NCBI RefSeq assembly: GCF_031846565.1
Contig: NZ_JAVRHL010000001.1
Location: 372,001 to 436,000 of the forward strand
DNA length: 64,000 bases
From: Tropicimonas_B omnivorans
Lineage (GTDB): Bacteria; Pseudomonadota; Alphaproteobacteria; Rhodobacterales; Rhodobacteraceae
Direction: 5' to 3'
A model generated the notes under the pieces. It did no database searches and was not told where the DNA came from. It worked only from the letters and a program-made list of their open reading frames with translations. Within the stretch, counting starts at the first letter, position 1. Each line of letters starts with the position of its first letter. The position numbers and the translations under genes are program-made. This document shows, piece by piece, positions 1-8,583 of the stretch.

Positions 1-1
1 C

Positions 2-1192
2 CTCGGCTTGCAGACCCGCCTCGAGACCCTTGCCACGCGGGCCGCGCGGGACGGGGGCGACCGGCTGTCCGCGGCAATACTCGTGGCCGACCATCGCACC
101 GGAGAGGTCCTCGCCAGCGTCGGCTCCGCCGGATACCTCTCGATGCGGCGCGGCGGCGCGGTGGACATGACGCGCGCCGTCCGCTCCCCCGGGTCGACGC
201 TGAAGCCGCTGATCTACGGCCTCGCCTTCGCCCGCGGCCTCGCCCATCCCGAGACGCTGATCGAGGACCGCCCCACCGTCTTCGCCGGCGGCTATGCCCC
301 GACCAATTTCGACGGCGCCTGGCGCGGCACGATTCGCGTGCGGCAGGCCCTGCAGCTCTCGCTCAACATTCCGGCCGTGGCGCTCACCGAAGCCGTCGGC
401 CCCGCTCGCCTCCTCGCGCATCTGCGCCGCGCCGGGGCCTCCCCCCGCCTGCCCGGCGGCGAGCCCGGTCTGGCGGTGGCCCTGGGCGGCGTGGGTCTCT
501 CGCTCGAGGACCTGGTGCGCCTCTACGGCGCCTTGGGACGCGGCGGACGGGAAATGCCGCTGAGCTACACGAGCGCGGTGCCGTCGCAGGGGCGCGAGGT
601 CCTGCCAGAGGGCGCGGCCTGGCAGGTGGGGCACATCCTCTCCGGCATCGCACCGCCACCGGCCGCCCCGCGCATCCGCCTCGCCTACAAGACCGGCACG
701 AGCTACGGTCACCGGGACGCCTGGGCCATCGGATATGACGGGCATCACGTGATCGGGGTCTGGCTCGGGCGGCCGGACGGAACGCCGGTGCCTGGCGCGT
801 TCGGCGGCGATCTCGCCGCGCCGATCCTGTTCGAGGCGTTCGGGCGCCTGAAACCCCGGACAGATCCCCTGCCCCCGCCGCCCGCCTCCGTCCTTCTCGG
901 ACCGGATCTTCCCGCGCCCCTTCGCCGCTTCGGAGCCGATGGGGGGCCGGAGGCCGACGCGCCGCAACTGTCCTTCCCGCGCGATGGAACGGAGATCGAG
1001 GCAGAGGGACTGCTGGTCCTGAAGGTGCGTGACGGAACGCCGCCCTTCACGTGGCTCGCCGGCGGCGCGCCCGTCGCGACCGGGGAGCGCCGCCGGGAAA
1101 CCGTGATCGACGCGCCCGGCCCAGGGTTCCTGTCCCTGTCGGTGATCGACGCGGAAGGACGGGCCGCGCGGGCGGAGGTCTTCCTGAGATAG
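2..1192 (+). CDS. pbpC: Penicillin-binding protein 1C, 3' part (cut by window edge)
   Basis: Bifunctional peptidoglycan synthase; only the transpeptidase and C-terminal domains are inside the window, and the reading frame is open to the left edge, so the transglycosylase domain lies upstream. Counting from base 8, the active-site S63-x-x-K66 motif (SPGSTLKP), S118-L-N120 (SLNIPAV) and K228-T-G-T-S are all present, so the transpeptidase looks intact. The last ~75 residues form an Ig-like tail typical of the PBP1C C-terminal domain (BiPBP_C). In proteobacteria pbpC usually follows a large alpha-2-macroglobulin-like gene, which would lie outside the window. The gene is convergent with the YaiI-type gene that ends 63 bases away. 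Confidence 0.93.
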   Translation, partial: LGLQTRLETLATRAARDGGDRLSAAILVADHRTGEVLASVGSAGYLSMRRGGAVDMTRAVRSPGSTLKPLIYGLAFARGLAHPETLIEDRPTVFAGGYAPTNFDGAWRGTIRVRQALQLSLNIPAVALTEAVGPARLLAHLRRAGASPRLPGGEPGLAVALGGVGLSLEDLVRLYGALGRGGREMPLSYTSAVPSQGREVLPEGAAWQVGHILSGIAPPPAAPRIRLAYKTGTSYGHRDAWAIGYDGHHVIGVWLGRPDGTPVPGAFGGDLAAPILFEAFGRLKPRTDPLPPPPASVLLGPDLPAPLRRFGADGGPEADAPQLSFPRDGTEIEAEGLLVLKVRDGTPPFTWLAGGAPVATGERRRETVIDAPGPGFLSLSVIDAEGRAARAEVFLR

Positions 1193-1255
1193 GCAAGGCG
1201 GGACGGCCCTCGCCCGACCGGCCGTTCAGCCGGGCCTCGGCCAGCTTCGTGCCCC

Positions 1256-1702
1256 CTACCCGGCCGCCTTCCGCAACGCCTGGTCCAGCGCTGCCGAGAA
1301 CCGCGCGCGGTCCGCCTTGGAGAACGGGCGCCCGCCCCCCTGCCGCAAGGGATCGGCCGAGCGTAGGTCGGTCATGAGGTCCCGCGTCGCGAGGACGTTG
1401 CCGATGTTGCGCTCCGTCAACGCCTCGCCGTCCGGCTTGAGGACCGCCGCGCCGCGCGCCACGCAATCGGATGCGAGCGGGATATCAGCGGTCACCACGA
1501 TATCGCCGGCGCCCGCGCGCTCGGATATCCAGCGATCGGCAACATCGAGCCCCTCATCCACGTACACCACCTCGATCAGAGGATTGTCTGACGGCCGGAG
1601 CCCGCCGTTGCAGACGATCTTCATTTCGGCCCCGTGCCGCGTGGCTGCCCGCTCGCATTCGGCCTTCACGGGGCAGGCATCCCCGTCCACGTAAATGGTC
1701 AC
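1256..1702 (-). CDS. YaiI/YqxD family (DUF188) protein
   Basis: 148-residue protein of the DUF188 family, which has a PIN-like nuclease fold but no firmly established role. The N-terminus has the family signature YVDGDACPVK followed by conserved acidic positions, and VVTADIPLA and GRPFSKADRARF match the family. The start is a GTG at 1702 that overlaps the TGA of the upstream hydrolase gene (GTGA), and family members begin just before IYVDGDACPV, so the much longer upstream reading frame is not real. It is the last gene of a three-gene minus-strand operon. No link to formaldehyde metabolism is known. Confidence 0.9.
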   Translation of the reverse strand: MTIYVDGDACPVKAECERAATRHGAEMKIVCNGGLRPSDNPLIEVVYVDEGLDVADRWISERAGAGDIVVTADIPLASDCVARGAAVLKPDGEALTERNIGNVLATRDLMTDLRSADPLRQGGGRPFSKADRARFSAALDQALRKAAG

Positions 1703-2529
1703 GGAAGCAGGGCCTCGGCGTGGAAGGCCATATGATCCGCGATGAACGACGAGACGAAGAAGTAGGAATGGTCGTAACCCGGCTGCATCCGGAACGTCCC
1801 CTGCTGGCGCTTCGATGCGATCGCTTCGGCCAGCGCCTCCGGCTTCAGCTTGTCGAGGAACTGGTCCTGCGTGCCCTGGTCGACGAGGACCGGTCCGTTG
1901 AAGCCGACATCGCGCATCAGGAGCGTCGCATCGGCTTTCGCGTGGGCCGCCGGATCGTCGCCGAGATAAGCTGCGAGCTGCCGCTGCCCCCACTCGGACT
2001 GCGTCGTGTGCGCCATCGGCGCGAAGGCGGAAACGGAGGCGAAGCGGTCCTCCAGCGTCATCGCCAGGGTCAGCGCGCCGTGCCCGCCCATGCTGTGTCC
2101 GGTGATGGACTGCCGGTTCTTCTCGATCGGGAAGCGATCCACAACGAGACGGGGCAGCTCCTCGGCGACGTAGGTCCGCATCTGGAAATGCTCGGCCCAC
2201 GGCCCCTCGGTCGCATCGACGTAGAAGCCCGCGCCCTGCCCCATGTCGAAGCTCTCGTCATCGGCCACGCCCTCGCCGCGCGGCGAGGTGTCGGGAAAGA
2301 CGACGGCGATGCCGTGCCGGGCGGCGAAGGCCTGCGCGCCGGCCTTGGTCATCGCGTTTTCGTGGGTGCAGGTCAGGCCGGAGAGGAACCACAGGACCGG
2401 CACCTTGCCGAACTCCGCCTGAGGCGGTTGGTAGAGGCCGAAGGTCATCTCGGTGCCGGTTGCCTCCGACGTGTGCCGGTACACCCCCTGGCAGCCTCCG
2501 AAGCTGCGGTTCTCGGACAAGGTTTCCAT
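1699..2529 (-). CDS. fghA: S-formylglutathione hydrolase
   Basis: Cytoplasmic serine hydrolase that splits S-formylglutathione to formate and glutathione, the second step of glutathione-dependent formaldehyde detoxification. At 276 residues it matches the family (esterase D-type). The catalytic triad is visible: Ser146 in GHSMGGHGAL, Asp222 in DQGTQDQF and His254 in GYDHSYFF. The ATG at 2529 was chosen because homologues start MET(L/I)SENRS and a GGAG lies 9 bases upstream; another in-frame ATG at 2544 (MERRAMET) is less likely. It sits between an AEC permease gene and the DUF188 gene. The matching dehydrogenase gene is about 3.6 kb away (6153-7265) rather than adjacent. Confidence 0.95.
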   Translation of the reverse strand: METLSENRSFGGCQGVYRHTSEATGTEMTFGLYQPPQAEFGKVPVLWFLSGLTCTHENAMTKAGAQAFAARHGIAVVFPDTSPRGEGVADDESFDMGQGAGFYVDATEGPWAEHFQMRTYVAEELPRLVVDRFPIEKNRQSITGHSMGGHGALTLAMTLEDRFASVSAFAPMAHTTQSEWGQRQLAAYLGDDPAAHAKADATLLMRDVGFNGPVLVDQGTQDQFLDKLKPEALAEAIASKRQQGTFRMQPGYDHSYFFVSSFIADHMAFHAEALLP

Positions 2530-2594
2530 TGCGCGTCGCTCCATCCCGATATCACCCCTTGCGGCGTAACGGCCGTCCGCCTGCCGGGCAAGCC

Positions 2595-3524
2595 TCAGCC
2601 GGCCGCGGCGAGGGCGACAACCGCCGGAATGGTGAGAATCGAGGCGATGGTGGAGACGAGGATCGCCGCGGACGCGCGCGCCGGCGCGACGTTGTAGTGC
2701 TGCGCGAGCATGTAGACGTTGCCGGCGACCGGCAGCGCGGCTGCGGAGATCATCACACCCGCCGCGTAGCGATCGACCTCGAAGACGACCAGTGCCATGA
2801 CACCGACCGCCGCGGGATGGAGCAGCAGCTTGCAGACCGAGAGCCACGTGGCGACGCTCAATCGCTCCGCGCTCTTGTGCGCCAGGGATCCGCCGATGAC
2901 GAAAAGCGCGCAGGGCGTCGCTGCCGCCCCGAGGATCCGGACGATCTCCGACACGGGATCCGGCAACGGCACGCGAAGCCCCGCAAGGATGAAGCCCACG
3001 CCGATGGCGACCACCATCGGGTTGCGGAAGGGTTCGAGAAGCGCGCGGCCGATGACGGCCGGCGTCAGCCCCCCGCCCCGGCTCGCGCTGAGCAGGATCA
3101 CGAAGAGCGTCGCGAACACCAGGAGGTCCACCGCCAGCATCAGCAGGAGCGGTCCGATCGCGGCTTCGCCGAGGAGCAGCGTCAGCATCGGGATGCCGAG
3201 GAAGCCGGTATTCCCGATCACCGCGATCTGGGATTCCACGGCGGCCTCCGCCATGCCCCGCCGCCGCATCACCGCGGCGCCCGTGGCCGCGGCATAGACC
3301 AGCGCCGTGCCACAAAGGTAGGCGGCCACGAAGGACCAGGAGAAGACCTCGGCGATCTGAAGATCCGCGGCGAAGCCGACGAGCATGGCCGGGAGCGCGA
3401 AGAAGAAGACGAACCGCGTCAGCGCGTCGTTGGCGGCGCGCGAATAGAACCCCGACCGACCGGCCAGGAAGCCGATACCGACGAGGCCGAAGAAGGGGAG
3501 CGTCTGGAGGAAGATCGCGATCAT
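2595..3524 (-). CDS. Auxin efflux carrier (AEC) family permease
   Basis: 309-residue inner-membrane protein with about ten hydrophobic segments. It has the AEC family layout, including the N-terminal PFFGLVGIGFLAGR region, an NTGFLGIPM motif in the first half and the second-half segment ALPVAGNVYMLAQHY. Family members export organic anions (for example malonate or auxin-like weak acids in some bacteria); the substrate here cannot be read from sequence. The ATG at 3524 gives the usual N-terminus; a GTG seven codons upstream is possible. It is divergent from the small gene and tetR to its right and 65 bases upstream of fghA, so it is probably the first gene of that operon. Confidence 0.88.
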   Translation of the reverse strand: MIAIFLQTLPFFGLVGIGFLAGRSGFYSRAANDALTRFVFFFALPAMLVGFAADLQIAEVFSWSFVAAYLCGTALVYAAATGAAVMRRRGMAEAAVESQIAVIGNTGFLGIPMLTLLLGEAAIGPLLLMLAVDLLVFATLFVILLSASRGGGLTPAVIGRALLEPFRNPMVVAIGVGFILAGLRVPLPDPVSEIVRILGAAATPCALFVIGGSLAHKSAERLSVATWLSVCKLLLHPAAVGVMALVVFEVDRYAAGVMISAAALPVAGNVYMLAQHYNVAPARASAAILVSTIASILTIPAVVALAAAG

Positions 3525-3570
3525 GGCTGCACAGGGCGGTAGCACGGTCGGCGCAGCCTCGCCAGCGCAC

Positions 3571-3585
3571 CACCCTCGGAGGGTG
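3571..3585. promoter_or_regulatory. Inverted repeat in divergent promoter region
   Basis: CACCCTC-G-GAGGGTG, a perfect 7-base dyad with one central base, 46 bases upstream of the AEC permease ATG and in the shared intergenic region with the small secreted gene. It could be an operator for the adjacent TetR protein or a short hairpin; which one cannot be told from sequence. Confidence 0.4.
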
Positions 3586-3598
3586 CGTCAAAAAGGTA

Positions 3599-3610
3599 AA
3601 CCGTTTGGTT
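3599..3610. promoter_or_regulatory. Possible TetR-type operator (AACC-N4-GGTT)
   Basis: AACC-GTTT-GGTT dyad in the same intergenic region, resembling AcrR/TetR-class half sites. It is short, so chance is not excluded. Confidence 0.3.
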
Positions 3611-3646
3611 CACTTCTCCCCTTGTTCAGGCCGCCGGGACGTATAT

Positions 3647-3664
3647 CTGAACTTTTGAGTTCAG
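3647..3664. promoter_or_regulatory. 18-base operator-like dyad CTGAAC-N6-GTTCAG
   Basis: CTGAACT-TTTG-AGTTCAG is a perfect inverted repeat 24 bases upstream of the ATG at 3689, overlapping a possible -10 (TATCTG) preceded by TTGTTC at 3622. An 18-base site with the same arms (CTGAAC-N6-GTTCAG) lies at 56163-56180 upstream of trxA. The nearest regulator gene is the TetR at 3924-4556, making it the first candidate to bind here (inference). Confidence 0.65.
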
Positions 3665-3688
3665 TTTTCAGTCAAAGGAGTTCCTGCC

Positions 3689-3871
3689 ATGAAAGCCCTC
3701 AAGCCGCTCGTTCTCGCCCTCGTCCTCGGCGGGGCCGCTTCCGCCGCCGGCGCCGGCCCGCTCACGATCAGCCTGCCGCACCTCACCTGGCCGCATGGCG
3801 AAAGCCAGGGCGTCTCCCCTGCCCCCGCCGTGAGCCGTGATGTCACGATCGAGGTCCGGCCCGCAGGCTGA
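3689..3871 (+). CDS. Small secreted protein of unknown function
   Basis: 60-residue product with a strong ribosome-binding site (AAAGGAG, 8 bases before the ATG). The first ~22 residues form a signal peptide (positively charged MKALK start, hydrophobic core, small residues around AGAGP), leaving a mature peptide of only about 38 residues. No family recognised. It lies 52 bases upstream of the tetR gene and just downstream of the 18-base dyad, so it may be cotranscribed with and repressed by that regulator. The good RBS and signal peptide argue that it is real despite its size. Confidence 0.6.
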   Translation: MKALKPLVLALVLGGAASAAGAGPLTISLPHLTWPHGESQGVSPAPAVSRDVTIEVRPAG

Positions 3872-3923
3872 CCCTTGCCGAACAGGGCTCCGGATCACTA
3901 TCTTCCGCTAAAGGGAGGACCTT

Positions 3924-4556
3924 ATGAACGCGCCCACCGGAAAGATCAGACGAGGCCGGAAGTACGATCAGGTGATCGACGGCGCGCGCCGGGTCTTCCT
4001 GCGGGACGGGTTCGAGGGCGCGAGCGTCGATGACATCGCGCGGGAAGCCGGGGTCAGCAAGGCCACGCTCTACAGCTACTTCCCCGACAAGCGCCTCTTG
4101 TTCATCGAGATTGGCATCGGCGAATGCCAGATGCAGACCGCCGACGCGATGTGCGAGGTGGACCTGTCCGCAGCGCCCGGCGAAGTGCTGACGCTGGCGG
4201 CCACCCGCCTCGTCGCGTTCTTCACGTCCCCCTTCGGGGCCAACCTTTTCCGGACCTGCGTCGCCGAGTGCCAGCGCTTCCCCGAGCTCGGCAACCAGTT
4301 CTACGCTTCGGGGCCCCAGCGCGTCCGCGGAATCCTGATGGAATACATCGCCGCGGCCGAGGAGCGAGGTGAACTGCTGGTGGAGGATCATTCCCTCGCC
4401 GCCGACCAGTTCATCGAGCTGTGCAAGGCGGATCTTTTCTCGCGCCTGATGGCCGGCCTCTGCACCGGGTTCGACGAGGCGGAGCGGGAGCGGGTGGTCA
4501 ACGGCGCCGTCGAGATGTTCCTCGCCCGCTACGGCACAGCCGGCAAGGGAAGCTGA
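3924..4556 (+). CDS. TetR/AcrR family transcriptional regulator
   Basis: 210-residue repressor-type protein. Residues ~12-60 form the TetR helix-turn-helix (GFEGASVDDIAREAGVSKAT, then LYSYFPDK), and the C-terminal half is an all-helical ligand and dimer domain of the AefR-like type. A clear AAGGGAGG lies before the ATG. TetR proteins usually repress adjacent genes and themselves and are released by a small ligand; candidate targets here are the AEC permease and the small secreted gene, through the dyads at 3571-3664. The ligand cannot be inferred. Confidence 0.9.
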   Translation: MNAPTGKIRRGRKYDQVIDGARRVFLRDGFEGASVDDIAREAGVSKATLYSYFPDKRLLFIEIGIGECQMQTADAMCEVDLSAAPGEVLTLAATRLVAFFTSPFGANLFRTCVAECQRFPELGNQFYASGPQRVRGILMEYIAAAEERGELLVEDHSLAADQFIELCKADLFSRLMAGLCTGFDEAERERVVNGAVEMFLARYGTAGKGS

Positions 4557-4617
4557 CGCCGGCCGGGCGAGGCACACCCTGCCCTGATGCGAGGTTCCTG
4601 CGGCCGAGCCGCCGGTC

Positions 4618-5334
4618 TCAGTCGATCCGGCGGACGAGAAGCTGGTTGTTCGTGCCGCGGCGCGTCTCGAAGAGCTTGATCGCCTGAACGAGGTCGGACA
4701 GCTTCTTCTTGCCGTAGGTCCGGACGTCGAAATCGGGATTTGCGGCCATGATGAACTGGCCGAGCTGACCGAGCTGATACCAGTCGTCATCCTGCTCGAT
4801 CCCGTCCATCGCCCGCAGGAACAGATCACGCGCATCCGTCGCCGGGCGCGTCTCCGATGCCTTTTCCTGCTCTCGCTTGTCCGGCGTGTCGGGCAGCGCG
4901 CCGATGTTCTCAAGGAAGATGAACCGGCGGCAGGCCTTGCGGAACGCGTCCGGCGTCTTCTTCTGGCCGATGCCGTAGACGTCGAGACCCTGCTCGCGAA
5001 TGCGGCTGGCGAGGCGGGTGAAGTCGCTGTCCGAGGACACGACGACGAAGCCGTCGAAGCGCCCGGTATGCATCAGGTCCATGGCGTCGATCACGAGGCT
5101 GATGTCGGAGCTGTTCTTGCCCACCGTGTTGGCCGGGGAATGGTGCGGGACGAGGCCGTGATCGGCCTGAACCCGGTTCCAGCCGGACATCTGCTGGCTG
5201 GAGAAGTCGCCGTAGCAGCGGCGCACGCTGGCCTCCCCGAGCGTGGCGATCTCGTCGAAGATCGCCCCCGCGTGCTTGGGGGAGGTGTTGTCCGCATCGA
5301 TGAGGACGGCGAGGAGGGGTCTATCTTCGGCCAT
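4618..5334 (-). CDS. NYN-domain nuclease-like protein with OST-HTH/LOTUS domain
   Basis: 238 residues. The N-terminal ~150 residues are a NYN (PIN-like) domain of the LabA/DUF88 type with its acidic metal site: LIDADN (Asp13, Asp15), an Asp-rich helix NSSDISLVIDAMDL and VVVSSDSDFTRLA. The C-terminal ~70 residues (from about 165, ending QAIKLFETRRGTNNQLLVRR) form an OST-HTH/LOTUS winged-helix module thought to bind RNA. The combination suggests an RNA-acting nuclease; cellular targets are unknown. It is 60 bases downstream of the GNAT gene on the same strand and convergent with tetR. Confidence 0.9.
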   Translation of the reverse strand: MAEDRPLLAVLIDADNTSPKHAGAIFDEIATLGEASVRRCYGDFSSQQMSGWNRVQADHGLVPHHSPANTVGKNSSDISLVIDAMDLMHTGRFDGFVVVSSDSDFTRLASRIREQGLDVYGIGQKKTPDAFRKACRRFIFLENIGALPDTPDKREQEKASETRPATDARDLFLRAMDGIEQDDDWYQLGQLGQFIMAANPDFDVRTYGKKKLSDLVQAIKLFETRRGTNNQLLVRRID

Positions 5335-5394
5335 GGCCCCCCGTACCGCGCCCGTCGCACTCGCGAAAGCCCTTTCGCACCCGATGCCCGGGCG

Positions 5395-5880
5395 TCAGAG
5401 CGTCTTGTGCAGGATGAGCGCGTCGCAGACGGTCCCGTCGGGCAGCCGGAAGCCCTGCGGAATGCGCCCGATCACGCTGAAGCCGCTCATGGTCCACAAC
5501 GTGACGGCCCTGGCGTTGGCCTCGACGACGAAGTTGAACTGCATCGCGGCGTAGCCCGCCTCGGTCGCCTCGGCGAGAACACGGTCGAGCAGCCGCCGGG
5601 CGATCCCCTTCCCGCGATGGGCGGAGGATGTGACGAAGCCCGCGTTGGCGACATGGGATCCGCCACCCGCAGCATTCGGCCGAAGGTACGCCGTTCCGAC
5701 GATCTCCCCGTCCAGTTCCGCCACGAGCGCCACTTGCCCGCCGAACCAGTAGGCCAACGCATCCGCCTCGGTGATCTCGGGATCGATGGCATAGGTATCC
5801 CCGGCGCGGAAGACCGGCTTCAGAAGCGACCAGACGGCGGCCCTGTCGGCGTCCCCGACGCGGCGGATGGTCATGCTCAT
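5395..5880 (-). CDS. GNAT family N-acetyltransferase
   Basis: 161-residue protein with the GNAT fold. The acetyl-CoA-binding motif A is clear in GFVTSSAHRGKGIARRLLDR (R-G-K-G-I-A), followed by the ANARAVTLWTMSGF segment that is typical of motif B. The acceptor substrate is not predictable; such proteins modify amino acids, peptides, antibiotics or proteins. The start is the ATG at 5880 (MSMTIRR); the ATG two codons later is equally possible. It is first in a likely two-gene unit with the NYN gene. Confidence 0.88.
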   Translation of the reverse strand: MSMTIRRVGDADRAAVWSLLKPVFRAGDTYAIDPEITEADALAYWFGGQVALVAELDGEIVGTAYLRPNAAGGGSHVANAGFVTSSAHRGKGIARRLLDRVLAEATEAGYAAMQFNFVVEANARAVTLWTMSGFSVIGRIPQGFRLPDGTVCDALILHKTL

Positions 5881-6122
5881 GGGGCGTCGTATCCTGTCCG
5901 AAGGTCTTGCGTCTCAAGGCTCCGGACGCCGCCGCGGGCGTAAACGCCCCGAGACATCGGCGCCGCCTCCGGCCGCGTTTCGTCCCGGAGCGAACATCGC
6001 GTCATGGAGGCCGAAGAGGCGTCCCGGACGTGATATGCCCGGGCCGCAAGGCAATCGGCCCCGGGCAGATCGCGGGAGAGCGGGATTCGTCCCCGCCCTC
6101 TGCGCTCCCGTCCCGAGTATCA

Positions 6123-6143
6123 TGGCGCCCGTTGCAGGCGCCA
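6123..6143 (-). terminator. Hairpin after formaldehyde dehydrogenase gene
   Basis: TGGCGCC-N7-GGCGCCA, a perfect 7-base stem, starts 10 bases past the stop of the gene at 6153-7265. No U-tract follows on the minus strand, so it may protect the mRNA end or act with Rho rather than being a classical intrinsic terminator. Confidence 0.45.
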
Positions 6144-6152
6144 CGCCTGCGA

Positions 6153-7265
<1,113 letters not shown>

Positions 7266-7342
7266 GTTCGCTTCCCTCTGCCGCCGTTCTAGCTAAGGGA
7301 TGGCCGAGACGAAGCTTGAACGCAACCAGAGACGAGGCACGA

Positions 7343-7714
7343 ATGAGACGCTGCGCACTACCCATCGTGATCGCTTCCACCGCGATCCTCGGGGCCTGCA
7401 CATCCTCGATCATCGACGAGGGGTCGGACATGCCCCCTTCCGGATCGACCTTCGACCCCGCGACGCCGCCGGCGACGGGAAGCGGCATCGACCAGTCCCG
7501 CAGCGGCCTCGAAACGCGGGAACCGGATACCTGCCAGATCGACGAGTTCAGGGGCTTCACCGGACAGCCGGCAACCGTGGCGGAGTCCGCTGTGTCCGGG
7601 CGCCCGGTCCGCGTGATCCCGCCGGATGCCATCGTGACGCAGGAATACCTGCCCCGCCGTGTGAACTTCTTCACCGATGGCGCGGGAACCGTGGTGCGCG
7701 TCACGTGCGGCTGA
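7343..7714 (+). CDS. I78-family peptidase inhibitor lipoprotein
   Basis: 123-residue predicted lipoprotein: a short hydrophobic signal ends in LGAC (Cys19), followed by a Ser/Thr/Pro-rich linker. The C-terminal ~65 residues match the inhibitor I78 family, with DTCQIDEFRGFTGQPA, a central RVIPPDAIVTQEYLPRRVNF and the terminal CG. The ATG at 7343 was chosen for the signal peptide and a GAGG about 8 bases upstream; the reading frame runs further upstream without a signal. It probably sits in the outer membrane, facing the periplasm or outside, and would restrain proteases there (family knowledge; untested in this group). Confidence 0.82.
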   Translation: MRRCALPIVIASTAILGACTSSIIDEGSDMPPSGSTFDPATPPATGSGIDQSRSGLETREPDTCQIDEFRGFTGQPATVAESAVSGRPVRVIPPDAIVTQEYLPRRVNFFTDGAGTVVRVTCG

Positions 7715-7788
7715 TCCCGCCGGCGAAAGGCCGGGAGCCGCGTCCGCGCGGCCTTGCCCCCGGCCAGCGTGCGGATAGGCTCCGCGAA

Positions 7789-8499
7789 ATGAAACACACC
7801 ACACTCCGCCAGTTCCTCGCCGCGCTCGCCGTCGCTGCGACTGCCCTCCCGGCCGTCGCCCAGCAGACGGAACGTCCGCCGCGCCCGGAATTCCTGTCCG
7901 CCATGGGGCTCCTCGAGACCGATCGGACCGAGATCAGGGACGCCGTCAGCGATCTCGACGTGGACCAGCCGTTCGCGCTCGAGGTGCCGAGGGCCGAGGG
8001 CGTCGTGGTGCAGGACGACCCCGGACCGGCCCGGCTCTTCGCGGTCAATTTCCTCACCGAAGATGGCGTCTTCATCGAAAGCCTCTCGATCACCGGCGCC
8101 GAGATCGAGGCGGAGGACGAGGACGGGCGCCAGTTCGCCCTCGCGAACCTTCTCGTCCTGCGCAGCTTTCCGGCCCTTCGGGACGTGTTCCCGGATGCCG
8201 AGATCCTGGCGTTCGGCCCTGCCGAATTCGAAGGGTTCGATGCGGTGCAGATGGTGGGACGATTCACCGAGCCGCAGGCGGGGGAGATCCTGTTCCGCCA
8301 TGTCGGTCTCATGAAGCCGGACGGCACCGATGCGCTGGTCGCGATCTCGAACATCCGCCCGGCGATGATGCCGGTGGCGAATGACGAGCAGTTCGCGGAT
8401 ACCTATAGCGGGTGGACCCTGGGGACGCTGGAATTCCTCGCCCCGGGTCCCGATGAAGAGACGGACGACGCCCCCGAAGACGGAACGGACACGGACTGA
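7789..8499 (+). CDS. Secreted protein of unknown function (tandem paralogue 1)
   Basis: 236 residues. A signal peptide of about 25 residues ends at AVAQ. The mature part is acidic with alternating beta-like segments and a very acidic tail (EETDDAPEDGTDTD). No named family recognised. It resembles the next gene: both have an F(A/T)LEVP segment near the start and a stretch close to VxLxxPDxxxALVAIxNI followed by a final (T/S)xxxGxxLxxLxF/L motif, so the two look like diverged duplicates. The ATG at 7789 is supported by the signal peptide. Likely periplasmic. Confidence 0.7.
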   Translation: MKHTTLRQFLAALAVAATALPAVAQQTERPPRPEFLSAMGLLETDRTEIRDAVSDLDVDQPFALEVPRAEGVVVQDDPGPARLFAVNFLTEDGVFIESLSITGAEIEAEDEDGRQFALANLLVLRSFPALRDVFPDAEILAFGPAEFEGFDAVQMVGRFTEPQAGEILFRHVGLMKPDGTDALVAISNIRPAMMPVANDEQFADTYSGWTLGTLEFLAPGPDEETDDAPEDGTDTD

Positions 8500-8583
8500 G
8501 GGCAGACTGACGGCGGACTGGCGCCGAATCGCCCCCCGGATTAACGTGGGGTCGAGCGATTTGAACGAAGGTCATTCTCCCCG

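Noticed and set aside
1703..3591. Upstream extensions of the YaiI-type and FghA frames, reaching 2200 and 3591
   Set aside because: The extensions run through other genes in a different frame; family N-termini and ribosome-binding sites place the starts at 1702 and 2529.
5881..6122. Possible gene in the gap between the GNAT gene and frmA
   Set aside because: Open frames here are short or Arg/Pro-rich with no ribosome-binding site; a GCCCGGG/CCCGGGC dyad is the only structure seen.
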